Assembly: GCA_015680685.1 (NCBI GenBank) | Contig: MNCI01004678.1 | Span: 179,851 to 243,850 of the forward strand | Direction: 5' to 3' | Source: Gnetum montanum | Lineage: Eukaryota; Streptophyta; Gnetopsida; Gnetales; Gnetaceae | DNA length: 64,000 nt | Shown here: positions 44,866 through 55,112 of the stretch, piece by piece | How positions within the stretch are numbered: position 1 is the first letter of the stretch | How the letters are laid out: each line of letters starts with the position of its first letter | The notes under the pieces: generated by a model | Told to the model about the DNA's origin: nothing | Database searches by the model: none | The model's input: only the letters and a program-made list of their open reading frames with translations | Made by a program: the position numbers and the translations under genes

Positions 44866-45237
44866 TGTTGTCACATTTTCACCATTTTTATGGAGCAAGG
44901 ATGGTTCTTAGTAGACTTTAAAAAGTGGATAAAGTTTTGATACATTAGCTTTATCAAAAAATATATTTGAAGCTAGCCTACCAAATACAAGGCAAACATT
45001 TTGAAAGTGATATTTTAATTAAAATATCAAAGCAATGTTAGGAGAGAATATTGGATTTACATGAGGGATATATCAAAGCAAGGTAGCTTTTATTTTAATT
45101 TAGAACTTGATAAACTTTCAAACTTAAACAATCAAGTTCAAAATTCCCAAAAAGACGTTCATTAAAATATTAAATTTTATGAAAAGTTTTTATGTAAAGT
45201 TTCTGCAATGGGATTTTCAAAAAATTAGCAACCATGG
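44866..45237 (+). repeat. 5' LTR fragment of element F, left of element C
   Basis: Aligns with the start of the 3' LTR (55113-55485). It resumes after element C at 52327 and ends near 52400, so only about 450 bp of a 2.7-kb LTR remain. Confidence 0.82.
45233..45237 (+). repeat. Target-site duplication of element C, left (CATGG)
   Basis: CATGG adjoins the TGATGAG terminus; the right copy is CATGA (52322-52326), one mismatch. Confidence 0.7.
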
Positions 45238-46013
45238 TGATGAGCCGCGATATCGCGTCCGCCCCTACGATATCGCGTACATGATATCATAGCCCGCTAC
45301 AATGCCTATAACTAAGAGGTGATTTTCCATGCTTTAGGCATCTAGATCTAGACCCTTAGCCAAACTATAGCAGTTTTACCATTCCAAAGTTAGAATAATT
45401 TCCATGTGCCCGCAGTAGGAGTCTTAAAGTGAACGGATCTTTATTCGAGAAAATTGTACCTGAGCACATATTTGTGTACAGCAATAAAGATGAACTTTCT
45501 GATAAACCTTGTAGTATGTGGACTAAGCTAAATAGGATTTAATTATTGTTAAATGTTTAAATGCTTTCCTAGATAATTAAATCTCTCTCAACCCTTGACT
45601 CTCCTAGTTAAGTGCATTCAGTACAACTGCTTCGAGCACATGTGTAACGCTTGGTAACCCAGTAACCAGTGTTGCACTAGTTCAGGGTGTGTGCAGAAAG
45701 TGGGAATGGATACTAGTGCTAGGACAATTAGAACTTAGTTAGCAAATAGTTAATATAAGTTAGTCACTTAGTCTCTTCACCCTTCCTCATTAGTATAAGA
45801 CATTAAAAAGACAAAAGATATAAAAATCACATACCTCAAACTTACTTAACCATACAACCGTGACAATACAAGTAAGTTTGTGAAGACAATGATTGATTAA
45901 CCTTAAGTGTTCCATTAGGGCACGTAAGCACTTAGTCCTTGGAGTTCGACTGGATCACGCATGAAATGCTCATATTCATATGGTTGAGTGTAGGGGTACC
46001 TAGCCACTCATCA
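45238..46013 (+). repeat. 5' LTR of element C
   Basis: TGATGAG...CTCATCA, 776 bp. U3 carries the palindrome CGCGATATCGCG at 45246-45257. The TATA position reads TATAACTA (about 45307) where the 3' LTR has TATAAATA. Confidence 0.92.
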
Positions 46014-46014
46014 T

Positions 46015-46032
46015 TGGCGTCGTTGCTAGGGA
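46015..46032 (+). other. Primer-binding site of element C, tRNA-Asp type
   Basis: TGGCGTCGTTGCTAGGGA, two or three transitions away from the tRNA-Asp site, one base inside the LTR. Confidence 0.88.
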
Positions 46033-46159
46033 CTTAGTTGTCTATGTGCTACATAGAACATAGGAGAGCATTCATATCGTTGGGAAGCTAAAATGAACCC
46101 TTGGGGTTGATCAAAAGAAAAATAAGATAATGGTAAATAGCACACCAAATAAGACAAAA

Positions 46160-48109
46160 ATGTCTTCTTCTTCGCACAAAAGCACTTCACCACCTAGGAC
46201 CAACACAAGAGACAGTCGGTGACACAACACACGTAACCAAGATCCGCCAGTGCCTCAGAAATTTTTGGTGATATATACTCATTACGATGAGTATGTACCT
46301 GACTTTACCTATATTCTCCAGCAAGATGAAAAACTGTGTTGGAGAGACTTGGAGGGTAACATAGTGTTGCCTCCAGACCGAGCAGTCCCCAACATGCTCC
46401 TTCGTGCTCTCACACGAATAGGCATGTCACAGTTATACGTAGAATACGTTGCATGCGGTTTTAACACAAGGGACTACCATCCCACAGAATCGCAATGTCA
46501 AAGGGACTTGCAACAGGAGAGATATCATACATCTTTGAAGGGTAAATGACCCCATAATTCTCCAACCATCTTAAGCAAAATTGAGGGTGGTGAACCTATT
46601 TCAATAGGTTCTCCAAAAAATGATGTTCCCCCTCCTAATGATGGTGAGGAGGTGGTGTATCAGAACCTTCATTCCATGATTCACAATCTTGGTTCTGATC
46701 CCCATGAACACCAAGTGTTCAACAAGGGAACACAAACACATGATAAGGACGGGCATTCTGATCGTCATCATGATCGTGGCCGGGACCACAGAAGAGAAGG
46801 TAGAAAACACCATCATGGTAATTGTTCTCCTTCTTCTTCACCTTCATCATCACATTCACCCTCTCCTTCAGTATCAGGATGCATTCATAAGGAACCTAAC
46901 TATGAGGATAAGGGTAACCAGAGTGAGAAACCTTGACGAGAGAGTCGGGAACGAGGACGAGAGCACTCTAGAGAATCACAACATGGAAGAAGGGAAAGTA
47001 GGGAACCACATAGACATCACAGACACTATGAAAGAAATGACCATGAAAAACCCCTACTTGCAACCCGAAGCATGTTAGACATCACGAAGGCTATAAGAAT
47101 TCCTACAAGGCACCAAAAATATTATAGGATCAAGAGGTTAGACATGAATAATATCCCACGATTTGAGGGGGGATACAACGTTGATCCTCAAAACCACTTA
47201 CAATAATTTCATGATGCATGTGCATTGCAGAACATCGAGAACAAGTGGCAAAAATTAAATTTGTTCCCAAGGACACTGATGAAAGAAGTAGAAAGCTGGT
47301 ACCGGTCCTAAGAACCAAAATCCATTCGAAGATGGAGTACGATGCTAGAACTATTTAATGATAAGTATCAAACGTACTCCTGGGTATCCAACTTGTGATA
47401 GAAAATCTAAGGATGGAAGCAAGGAACTCATGAACCCTTGGATGCTGCCATGGACAGATACTATGCACTGTTACATCATTGCCCAGGCCATGGTTACTCG
47501 CAGTAGGATCAACTATGCCATCTCGTAGATGGACTTAGGCATGAAACTAGGAGAACCCTTGGAATGTATGCCCAAGGGAGATTATCAAAGCTTAGGTCCC
47601 ATCAGATTCATAGATTACTAGAGTAAGTTGCCAAGGAAGAAGGGGAGCTATGTAAGAGAGAAAGTGTGGAATAGTACAACCACGATCCTTCCCTCTAAAA
47701 AAGGGGAGTGAGATTCTGTGAGAAGGAGGAAGAGTCACCACTTGAAGAGCTAGTGCATAGGAAAACCTTGCCTCTCCAAAAATTAACAACTAAAGTATTG
47801 GCAAAGGTAGACCAAATGTGGGACTCCTTAGATAGTAGATTTGAAACCATTCTCAAAATCGTAGAGGAGTCTATGGAGCGAAGTAGTGACTATGAAAAAA
47901 AAAAGAGGGATTTGGACCATGCACATAACAAAGGTAAGGGTAAAATGTATATCACCGAAGAGGTTGTGGATTCTAATACAGATAATGATGATGGATGTGA
48001 GATATGCCAATATGACCATCCTAAGGGATGTTGCCCAGTAATCTCACATCTACAAGAGTCTGGGGTGTATGCACTCAACCCACAACTTAACAAACAGCAA
48101 GCACCCTGA
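46160..48109 (+). pseudogene. gag: gag of element C
   Basis: ATG at 46160 (MSSSSHKSTSPPRTNTRDSR) is followed by TGA after 20 codons; the frame then runs open to 46549 with the N-terminal domain (YTHYDEYVPDFTYILQQDEK, WRDLEGNIVLPPD). A His/Asp/Arg- and Ser-rich linker follows (46652-46936). The capsid core reads LDMNNIPRFEGGYNVDPQNH near 47150 and TRRTLGMYAQGRLSKL near 47560. The C-terminal part 47708-48109 is open and ends with the nucleocapsid motif CEICQYDHPKGCCP (CX2CX3HX4C). Frameshifts join these parts, so the gene is dead but relatively well preserved. Gag would assemble the particle and bind the RNA. Confidence 0.88.
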
Positions 48110-48676
48110 CGATTACCTTATCCCCAAGGTAACCCAAGGTATTTTCACCAACCTTTAACGTATTATCCAAGTGGAACTCTGCCACAACCTATTGAGCAAC
48201 ACCAATAGTGGCAATACCCACAGTCATGGGGGATACCACCACCAAGGCAACAATACCCTTACAGGCAATCGGATCCATATGACTATTACGTGCAGTAGCC
48301 AATCTCTCCACGTGACTCTATTGGTCACGTGACACCACAATGTCACAACCAAGCTCAGGAGTATTATAGGACTCCTTCTCCTAGGAGAGATAACCCACAA
48401 ACATACTATCCTCCAAACCCATCCGTAACTCTCACACCGATAGCTCCATTACCACCTGCTCCAGCAATGCAAGGGGAACTCCCCACTCAACTGCAGCAAC
48501 GCAATGCTACGAGAGCTGTAAACCTTCAACCTGCTGCTGGTTCTAAAAACTATACAAAGAGAAGACCTTTTTTCAAAACCAACAGTCCAACCAAGCTCTC
48601 ACAACCACAAGCAGTTGATCCTTTGAACACTCCTCCATCAAATAAGGCTTCAAAGCTCCCTTCAAACCAAAAATAG
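48110..48676 (+). pseudogene. Gln/Pro/Tyr-rich gag-protease linker of element C
   Basis: An open frame from 48329 to 48676 (TPQCHNQAQEYYRTPSPRRD, then PPNPSVTLTPIAPLPPAP) is low complexity and rich in Pro, Gln, Tyr and Asn. It precedes the protease, as in A2 and I. No domain is recognised. Confidence 0.65.
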
Positions 48677-48769
48677 AGCTCAACGCATACAATTATGTTA
48701 ACACATGCCATCACCGACTGGATTAAGGAGGGCCACCTTCCTAGAAAATTCTCTAACCCTGGAAGTCCT

Positions 48770-49438
48770 TTAATCTATCTCCAAGTCACTGGGAATGAAC
48801 CATGTAAAGCTCTTCTAGACTCAGGTTCCTGAGTCAACTTAATATCACAAGAGATGTATAAAGCCTAGAACCTGCCTCCACTAAAGAAGAGCAATATTCA
48901 CTTAGAGTTGGCTGACCAGTCCATCACTGTCCCCTTGGGACTGGTGGAGGACATCATTACAACTATGTGTGGGTGGTCATACCCAACTAATTTCCTAATG
49001 ATACAAGTAAACAATGACAAAGGGGACTTCCCAATAATAATCGGAAGGGCATGGCTAAGTACCATAAACACATGCCTAGGAATCCGTGATCTTTCCTTGG
49101 AAATATCTAAGGAAAACACTTTTGGGAAGATCAAGAGGAAGAAAGTTCCATGCATCACATACAGTGATATAGGGTGTGATTGTGTACAGGAATGTTCAAC
49201 ATTGCCTGTATGCAACCAGTGTGCCCAAGAAATTAACATACAAAAGTGCCTATATGTAGCAACCACACAACAAGAAGGCACCCCATGGTTGATAGTTGAT
49301 CTAAAGAGCAACTCACCAGCGTGCATGGAACTAACTAGGGGAACAACTTGCACTCACGTCAAAAGCATAGATACACTGGAGCAAGAGTGTCACCAACTTC
49401 CAAACCTTAACCTGAAAACATCAATTGAGGGAAGCTGA
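48770..49438 (+). pseudogene. Aspartic protease of element C
   Basis: The active site ALLDSGS is intact but is followed by TGA (48829-48831 region), probably from CGA, then VNLISQEMYKAWNLPPLKKS. From 48908 an open frame of 176 codons continues MADQSITVPLGLVEDIITTM, CGWSYPTNFLMIQVNNDKGD and FPIIIGRAWLSTINTCLGIR, the Athila/Tat protease pattern. The C-terminal extension is Cys-rich (CITYSDIGCDC, CNQCAQEI), as in element I. Apart from one stop this is the least damaged protease in the window. Confidence 0.85.
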
Positions 49439-51510
49439 AAATTCTTAAAGAATTCAAACAAGCACTCCGATAAGATATTACTAGTCAATGTGCAATAGAC
49501 CAAACCTTACCATGAATCTAAAATGGTCAATGCACATAACACATCGGAGAGAGGACACCCTCGCTCATTATTTTGGATCTCCTCCTTTCAACTCAGTCAT
49601 GGGGGAGATGGCCACCTATGCTGATCAATCACAGCCCTCAGTTCCTTTTTAAGTTTTTGTTTTACATATTTTTTTTTTATAAATTTCTTTAACTTTTCTT
49701 GTTTTTGTTTTGCAACATCATTCATACTTCTTCGTTTATTTGTGTGTTTATCTATTTTGTTAATTTTTTCACCTAATAAGTCCTCCTAAAGATGGTATGA
49801 ACTGTATTCCATTGATTGCTAATGTTTGGTTTTTACCTTTGAGTTATGATGTTGATACTAAGGTATGGTTCTTTTGATATAACAGACAATGAGTCCACAT
49901 CACCCATGCATCCATGAATTTCTATGGTCTCTCTTGACTTGGAACTGTACAATCTCTTTCCTTAAATAATAAGAATTATTAACGAATTGGTGACTAAGCA
50001 TTTCTCAAACTATGAAAGGGCTCAAGGATTGAAAAGGATGTGACTTCAAGGGGATTTGATGCATTGGTGCTGGCCATTCTCTTGGGTGCTTGGATGTTTC
50101 CTTCTTGGGTTTTCCTTACCATTCCGATGATTGCTCCATTATCAGGAAGCTGAGCTAATAAAAATAATAAGTTTTTGCATGGTGTTGTTCTCACACAAAA
50201 GAAAACCCCCACAACAAGTGAAAACTGAGAATTCAAGGCACACCCCTTAGATGAAATAATCATCTGGGCTACAAGCATTGGTTATGGAACCAAATAAACA
50301 TGTTTTCTCTAACTAAGGCCCTTTCTTGCTTCCTACTTTCTCTTTTCTCGTTTGTCGGAATGGTGGTGACTTTTTGGCAGAAGCATTCTTATTACTTCAA
50401 GGGGATGGATTAGCTAAATGTATTAATGCGAAGTCACTGAATGTGGGTTGTTTGAGGCTAGATTTGGAATGAGATCTACTAAGTCATATTAATCATAACT
50501 ACACAAGGGGCTGTACACCACCTTGTTCTTGGGACTCCATTCCATTTTCTTCTTTCCATCATTATTTCTCCATTTTTCCACCTCATTGCCAGTTGTATCA
50601 ATAGTCCATATTTTGGTTGATGTATTGTTTTCTTTTTGGTAAATTCTTGTGGTTAAGACTTTAACTCTTACTTCCAAATGACATTTCTAGACCCTACGGA
50701 CTCTTTGAATGTGGGACTGCCAGGGCATTAAGGGCATGAGCCTACTTTGGGGAGGATCCACTGGCATTCCTATTTGGTGCATCAGTTAATTTCTTTCCCT
50801 TAAACATTTCTGCAATCAACTCTTATTTTGTTCATTTCCATCCCTAACATCCATTTTATCAACACTATCATTGTTTCTTTTTCTCCATCTTTCTTATTCC
50901 TTCTATTTTTCCATTCTAGCACTACCAGAGGTTCGCTCTCAGTCATGGGGGTCTTGGTCCAATTTTTTCAATTTTCTATAAACCCCTACACCTTACACCT
51001 TTGGTAGACACCAGTGTTATATCTCTAGAATCCGCATTAGCCATATCACAACTCAGCCAATGGACCTTACACTGAGGCAAGGTATCAACTACATCGTGAT
51101 TCATTTACCCTTGCTAATATAAGACTATGTTGTGTGTGCAGATGGCAATCATACAACAATGGATTAGATCTAGAGGGAACACTTGGAATGGACTGGTGCT
51201 AAAGAAGTTATGCAAGGAACAAGATCGATGGCACAGTTATGGATGGACAACGAAAAGTGCAATCTTGGCATTGGCAGCAACAGACTTCTTCTTTTCTCTC
51301 TCTCTCTTCTCTCTTCTCTCTCAGCTACCTAATAAAGCTGGATGTCAAATGTGTATAATGTTCACTCTTGTTGTCATGAACACTAATTTTGTCATGTATT
51401 GTAATGATGATCCGTTCACATGTCACCCCATTTACCATTAGTATCATTCAAGTCAATAATCCCATACCTTTCCAATATTTTGTAAGGAACTTGAGGATGA
51501 GTTTTCATTC
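49439..51510 (+). other. 3' noncoding tract of element C
   Basis: About 2 kb without coding potential between protease and polypurine tract. It holds extra TCATGGGGG cores at 49594 and 50943, T-rich stretches, the conserved GCGAAGTCACTGAATGTGG segment (about 50428) and the conserved CCTACTTTGGGGAGG motif (50732-50761). An ORF at 51127-51441 ends in a hydrophobic FFFSLSLFSLLSQL stretch caused by a CTCT microsatellite. Confidence 0.7.
50732..50761 (+). other. Conserved 3' noncoding motif (element C copy)
   Basis: GGGCATGAGCCTACTTTGGG followed by GAGGATCCACT, matching A2 (9882-9913) and G (37542-37582, minus). Confidence 0.65.
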
Positions 51511-51523
51511 AGTCATGGGGGTA
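51511..51523 (+). other. Polypurine tract of element C
   Basis: AGTCATGGGGGTA directly before the TGATGAG of the 3' LTR; identical in G and nearly so in D. Confidence 0.9.
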
Positions 51524-52321
51524 TGATGAGCTACGATATCGCGTCCACCCCTGCGATGTCACGTACATGATATCGCAGCCCACTGCAATGCCTATAAATA
51601 AGAGGCAGCTTTCCATGCTTTAGGCATCTAGATCTAGACCCTTAGCCAAACTATAGCAGTTTTACCATTCTAGAGTTAGAATAATTTTCATGTGCCCGCA
51701 GTAGGAGTCTTAAAGTGAATGGATCTTTATTCGAGCAAATTGTACCTAAGCACACATTTGTGTATGGCAATAGAGACGAACTTTCTGATAAACCTTACAG
51801 CATGTGGACTAAGCTAAATAGGATTTGATTATTTTTAAATGTTTACATGCTTTCCTAGATAATTCAATCTCTCTCAACCCTTGAGTCTCCTAGTTAAGTG
51901 CATTCAGTACAACTGCTTCGAGCACGTGTGTAACACTTGGTAACCTAATAACGAATAGCATTTGGTAATCCCAGCAGCGTTGCACTAGTTCAGGGTGTGT
52001 GCAGCAAGTGGGAACGGATACTAGTGCTAGGACAATTAGAACTTAGTTAGTGAATAGTTAATATAAGTTAGTCACTTAGTCTCTTCACCCTTCCTCATTA
52101 GTATAAGACATTAAAAAGAAAAAAGATATAAAAATCACATACCTCAAACTTACTTAACCATACAACCGTGACAATACAAGTAAGTTTGTGAAGACAGCGA
52201 TTGATTAACCTTAAGTGTTCCATTAGGGTGCGTAAGCACTTAGTTCTTGGAGTTCGACTAAATCGTGCGTGAAACACTCGTATTCGTATGGTTGAGTGTA
52301 GGGGTACCTCGCCACTCATCG
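51524..52321 (+). repeat. 3' LTR of element C
   Basis: 798 bp, TGATGAG to CTCATCG. TATAAATA at 51593-51600. Contains GAATAGCATTTGGTAATCCC, the segment missing from the 5' LTR. Confidence 0.92.
51593..51600 (+). promoter_or_regulatory. TATA box in the 3' LTR of element C
   Basis: TATAAATA followed by AGAGG, about 70 bp from the U3 end; the LTR copy that should drive the element has lost the match. Confidence 0.6.
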
Positions 52322-52326
52322 CATGA
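52322..52326 (+). repeat. Target-site duplication of element C, right (CATGA)
   Basis: CATGA adjoins CTCATCG, the decayed CTCATCA end of the right LTR. Confidence 0.7.
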
Positions 52327-52400
52327 CATGGCACCTTATGCTAATTCAAACTCCAAGAAAATACCAAATAGCTTCCAACAACACCATCATCTTAGATTCA
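52327..52400 (+). repeat. 5' LTR fragment of element F, right of element C
   Basis: ACATGGCACCTTATGCTAAT onward matches 55490-55565 of the 3' LTR and then stops abruptly near 52400, marking a large deletion. Confidence 0.75.
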
Positions 52401-52496
52401 CTAGCTCAAAATGAAATTGGATTGAAAAGAGGGAAGTGGCTCATAAAGCTTTAATATTTTAGAGTTTCATTGAAGATATGAAAAACCATTAAAGGA

Positions 52497-53790
52497 ATGG
52501 AATTAGTGAATTTAATGACTAGAGAAGATGAAGTATCCGTGCTAAGAACTCATGAAGGAAGCTGGTATGATGAAATTTTAGAATTCCTAAACACAAAAAA
52601 GGCTCCAAATAATTTAACTACAAGTTAGAAAAGAGCTTTCTTCAAAAAGGCAAATAAGTTTGTGGTTAAAGATGGAATCTTATATAGAAAGGACTTCAAA
52701 GGGGTTTTGTCATAATGTGTTCATAATGATTAAATCAATCCTATTTTAGAACAATTCCATGATCATTCTAGTTTATTTTATGAGTCTTCTAAGTCTACCA
52801 TGCAACATATATTTTACTATGATTTTTATTAGCCTAATATGTACCAAGACATTAGTTCAATGATTCAAAGATGTTACAAATGTCAAATACATGGACCAAA
52901 ATTCAAAAAGGCTAGAGCTTCCTTAAAACCAATAATTTTCAATAGACCATTTCAGAAATGGAGCTTAGATTATATTAGTACAACTACTCCTTCAAGAGCT
53001 GGACATAAGTTTATTCTCATAGCCACTGATTATTTTACTAAATGGTTTAAAGCAAAAGCTCTAAGAAATTGTTCATTATTAGATGTGATTAAGTTTTTAG
53101 AAGATCAAATTATAAGTTGTTTTGGTCTGCCTAAAGTGCTAGCATCCAATAATGAACCTACTTTTCAATCTGAAGAATTTATAACATAGGCATAAGAGAA
53201 ATCCATCTTTCTATTTTCTTATTCAAATTATTATCCTCAAGGGAATGTCTTAGCTAAATCTACAAATAAAAAGCTTATTTCATACATCAAAAATTCCATG
53301 GATGGGAATCCAAGAAATTGGATTGATTATTTCTAATTTGCATTATGGACCAATTGTATTAGATTTAAAAAGGCTATTGGAATGTTAGCTTATAACCTAA
53401 TCTATGGACTACCCACGAGATTTATGAACAAGATTATAAGCTCAACCTCTGATTTTGTGTAAAAGTATAGTGAGAAAACCAATAGAGATAGAAGTTTCAT
53501 GACCTTGCTTATTAAAAGAGAAGCCAAAATGCATAGAGTTAAGGATAATTTATTAAAGAATGGTTCTCAAGTTAAAAAATGGTTTGATAGAAAGGCCTTG
53601 AAAAGAACTTTTAAAATAAGTGAACTTATATTATTATGGAATATGAAAAAGCTAATTAAATTTTCGACAATATGGATGGGTCCATTTTAGGTCAAAAGAT
53701 ACGTACAAGATATCTACGTAAGTGGGATGGAATTGCAACTTTCATATAATGTTTTACATATAAAACATTACTTTGGACAATTTCCTGAAA
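52497..53790 (+). pseudogene. Integrase of element F
   Basis: From about 52497 the frame runs LVNLMTREDEVSVLRTHEGS-like linker text, then VVKDGILYRKDFKGVL and MYQDISSMIQRCYKCQIHGP, the zinc-binding region. The core shows LKPIIFNRPFQKWSLDYIST, ATDYFTKW with the first catalytic Asp intact, and ASNNEPTFQSEEF where the second Asp is Asn. The C-terminal part 53499-53690 holds VKKWFDRKALKRTFKISELI and LLWNMKK. Only one or two stops interrupt the core, so it is better preserved than the copy in element B. Confidence 0.85.
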
Positions 53791-53794
53791 CTTA

Positions 53795-54110
53795 ATATAG
53801 AAATATAATGATAATAAAATAATGATAATAATAATAATAAGGATACATAGTAGTAAGTAAAAAATTCTTATATGTAAGATTTAAAATATATATACTTACT
53901 TTTAAGATATATAATAAATAATATATATACATACTTATATAATATTTAATCATAATATGTGTGTATATCATATACATATATTTAGGCATGTATATATGGT
54001 ATAATAAAATATGTATACATTAGAGTATTAGTTTAAAAATTAAACTTATAGTGTTAGATTAAAATTTAAATTCACATTATTTTAAGTAATCATTACTTAT
54101 TATCTATCTT
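53795..54110 (+). repeat. AT-rich spacer with AAT microsatellite (element F)
   Basis: AATAATAATAATAATAAGG near 53825 and dense ATATAT words. Element B has an equivalent AT-rich spacer between integrase and the extra ORF (14460-14750). Confidence 0.65.
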
Positions 54111-54393
54111 AACTACATTAAGAAGGAGTGGAAGTTAAAGTAATCACATAGTGGAAAATCAAGTTAGACAACCACATAGTGGAAATTAAAATTTATTAAC
54201 CATATGGTGATGGAAATTGAATAAGTTCTAGTTGAGTGGGAAAGTTGGTTATTCAAAGGGTGGGAATTTCAAATGTTCTTGCACTATATAAAGAGTTGTG
54301 ATTTTCATGAAAACACACCTTCCAATTCAACACTTGAGTAAGAAAGGCAAGAAAAGAATTCTTATTTTAAGGTAGAAAGTGAGCTTAAGAGAG

Positions 54394-55020
54394 ATGGTAG
54401 CAAGAAGGCTTTTTATTCCTTATGTTACTAGTCGTTGTCTAGAGCATGTCATGAGAGCCTATTGTAAGGCAACTGCTCATTGTGCATCATTTGAAAGTCC
54501 ATTCTTACTTTGGCTTTCAGATGAATTTAGCTTTCTTACCAACAAACACTCCATCCATTCAAATGTTTGGGGTAGTTTTCACTAATGCACCACTGAAGCT
54601 AAGCACCAAGGAGAGTCCAATCAACATGATTCTTGGGGAGAGGCTTTCATGTCTCAAGATATAAAAGTAACTAGGTATGAAGAACCTCAAAAATCATCAG
54701 TGAAAGAGTCGTATGAAAAAGAGACAAAGACAGTTGTTAAGAGCAATGATGAAGCCAACCAAAATGAAGCTTCAACTAGGCAAGAAGAAGGAAGAAGAGC
54801 ATTCATCATCATGGAAATAGAATATGAAAGAATTAGCAACATGACAATTCCTAAAAGGGTTACCTTAACTATTCTTTCCCTTCTACGAAATAGTTTGTAT
54901 AAGGCTATGTTTGTACAGCTTCCTGGTTTTATATGGTTGAGGTTTTTACACCATCAAACCTTACATTTGATGGAAAATTTCCTCAAAAAAGATTTATGGT
55001 TTTGTAAAAATGAACAATAA
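54394..55020 (+). pseudogene. Extra ORF between integrase and 3' LTR (element F)
   Basis: ATG at 54394 gives MVARRLFIPYVTSRCLEHVM, RAYCKATAHCASFESPFLLW and SIHSNVWGSFH, then TAA at 54583-54585 where element B has CAA (Gln). The frame continues into SWGEAFMSQDIKVTRYEEPQ, a Glu/Lys/Asn/Gln-rich acidic segment, and MTIPKRVTLTILSLLRNS to a TAA at 55020: about 208 codons with one internal stop. Alignment with 14151-13508 of element B shows it is a real conserved ORF. Function unknown; there is no signal peptide, zinc motif or certain membrane helix. Confidence 0.75.
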
Positions 55021-55095
55021 ATCCCTATTTTGGTGATGTTTTAGTTGGTGTGCATTGAGGAATTATCTTAAACATCTTAAGTCTTTAAGCAATTT

Positions 55096-55112
55096 AAGAA
55101 GGGGGAAAGAAA
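55096..55112 (+). other. Polypurine tract of element F
   Basis: AAGAAGGGGGAAAGAAA lies immediately before the 3' LTR, aligned with GAGGGGAAATGAAA of element B. Confidence 0.8.

Larger units (their letters stand above)
45238..52321 (+). mobile_element. Element C: 7.1-kb Athila-like gag-protease element with both LTRs
   Basis: Two LTRs (776 and 798 bp) with TGATGAG/CTCATCA ends flank a primer site, gag, a Gln/Pro-rich section, aspartic protease, about 2 kb of noncoding DNA and a polypurine tract. No RT, RNase H or integrase is visible. The LTRs are similar to each other by eye apart from a 22-bp gap near 45660 and scattered transitions, making C the youngest complete insertion here. It would need enzymes from a relative such as the lineage of element I. 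Confidence 0.92.

Noticed and set aside
44664-44921. Aromatic/hydrophobic ORF as an envelope fragment of element H
   Set aside because: It crosses the boundary of element F at 44866, so it cannot be an ancestral frame.
49139-49330. Cys-rich C-terminal end of the protease frame as a second zinc knuckle
   Set aside because: The Cys spacing does not fit CX2CX4HX4C, and only two of the elements can be compared; kept as a protease extension.
51280-51340. Signal-peptide or membrane-like stretch in element C
   Set aside because: It is the translation of a CTCT/TTCTCT microsatellite in a noncoding tract.
53795-54110. AT-rich ATATAT block as a possible scaffold attachment site, origin or centromeric repeat
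   Set aside because: It is part of elements F and B at the same internal place, so it is explained as a retrotransposon spacer.
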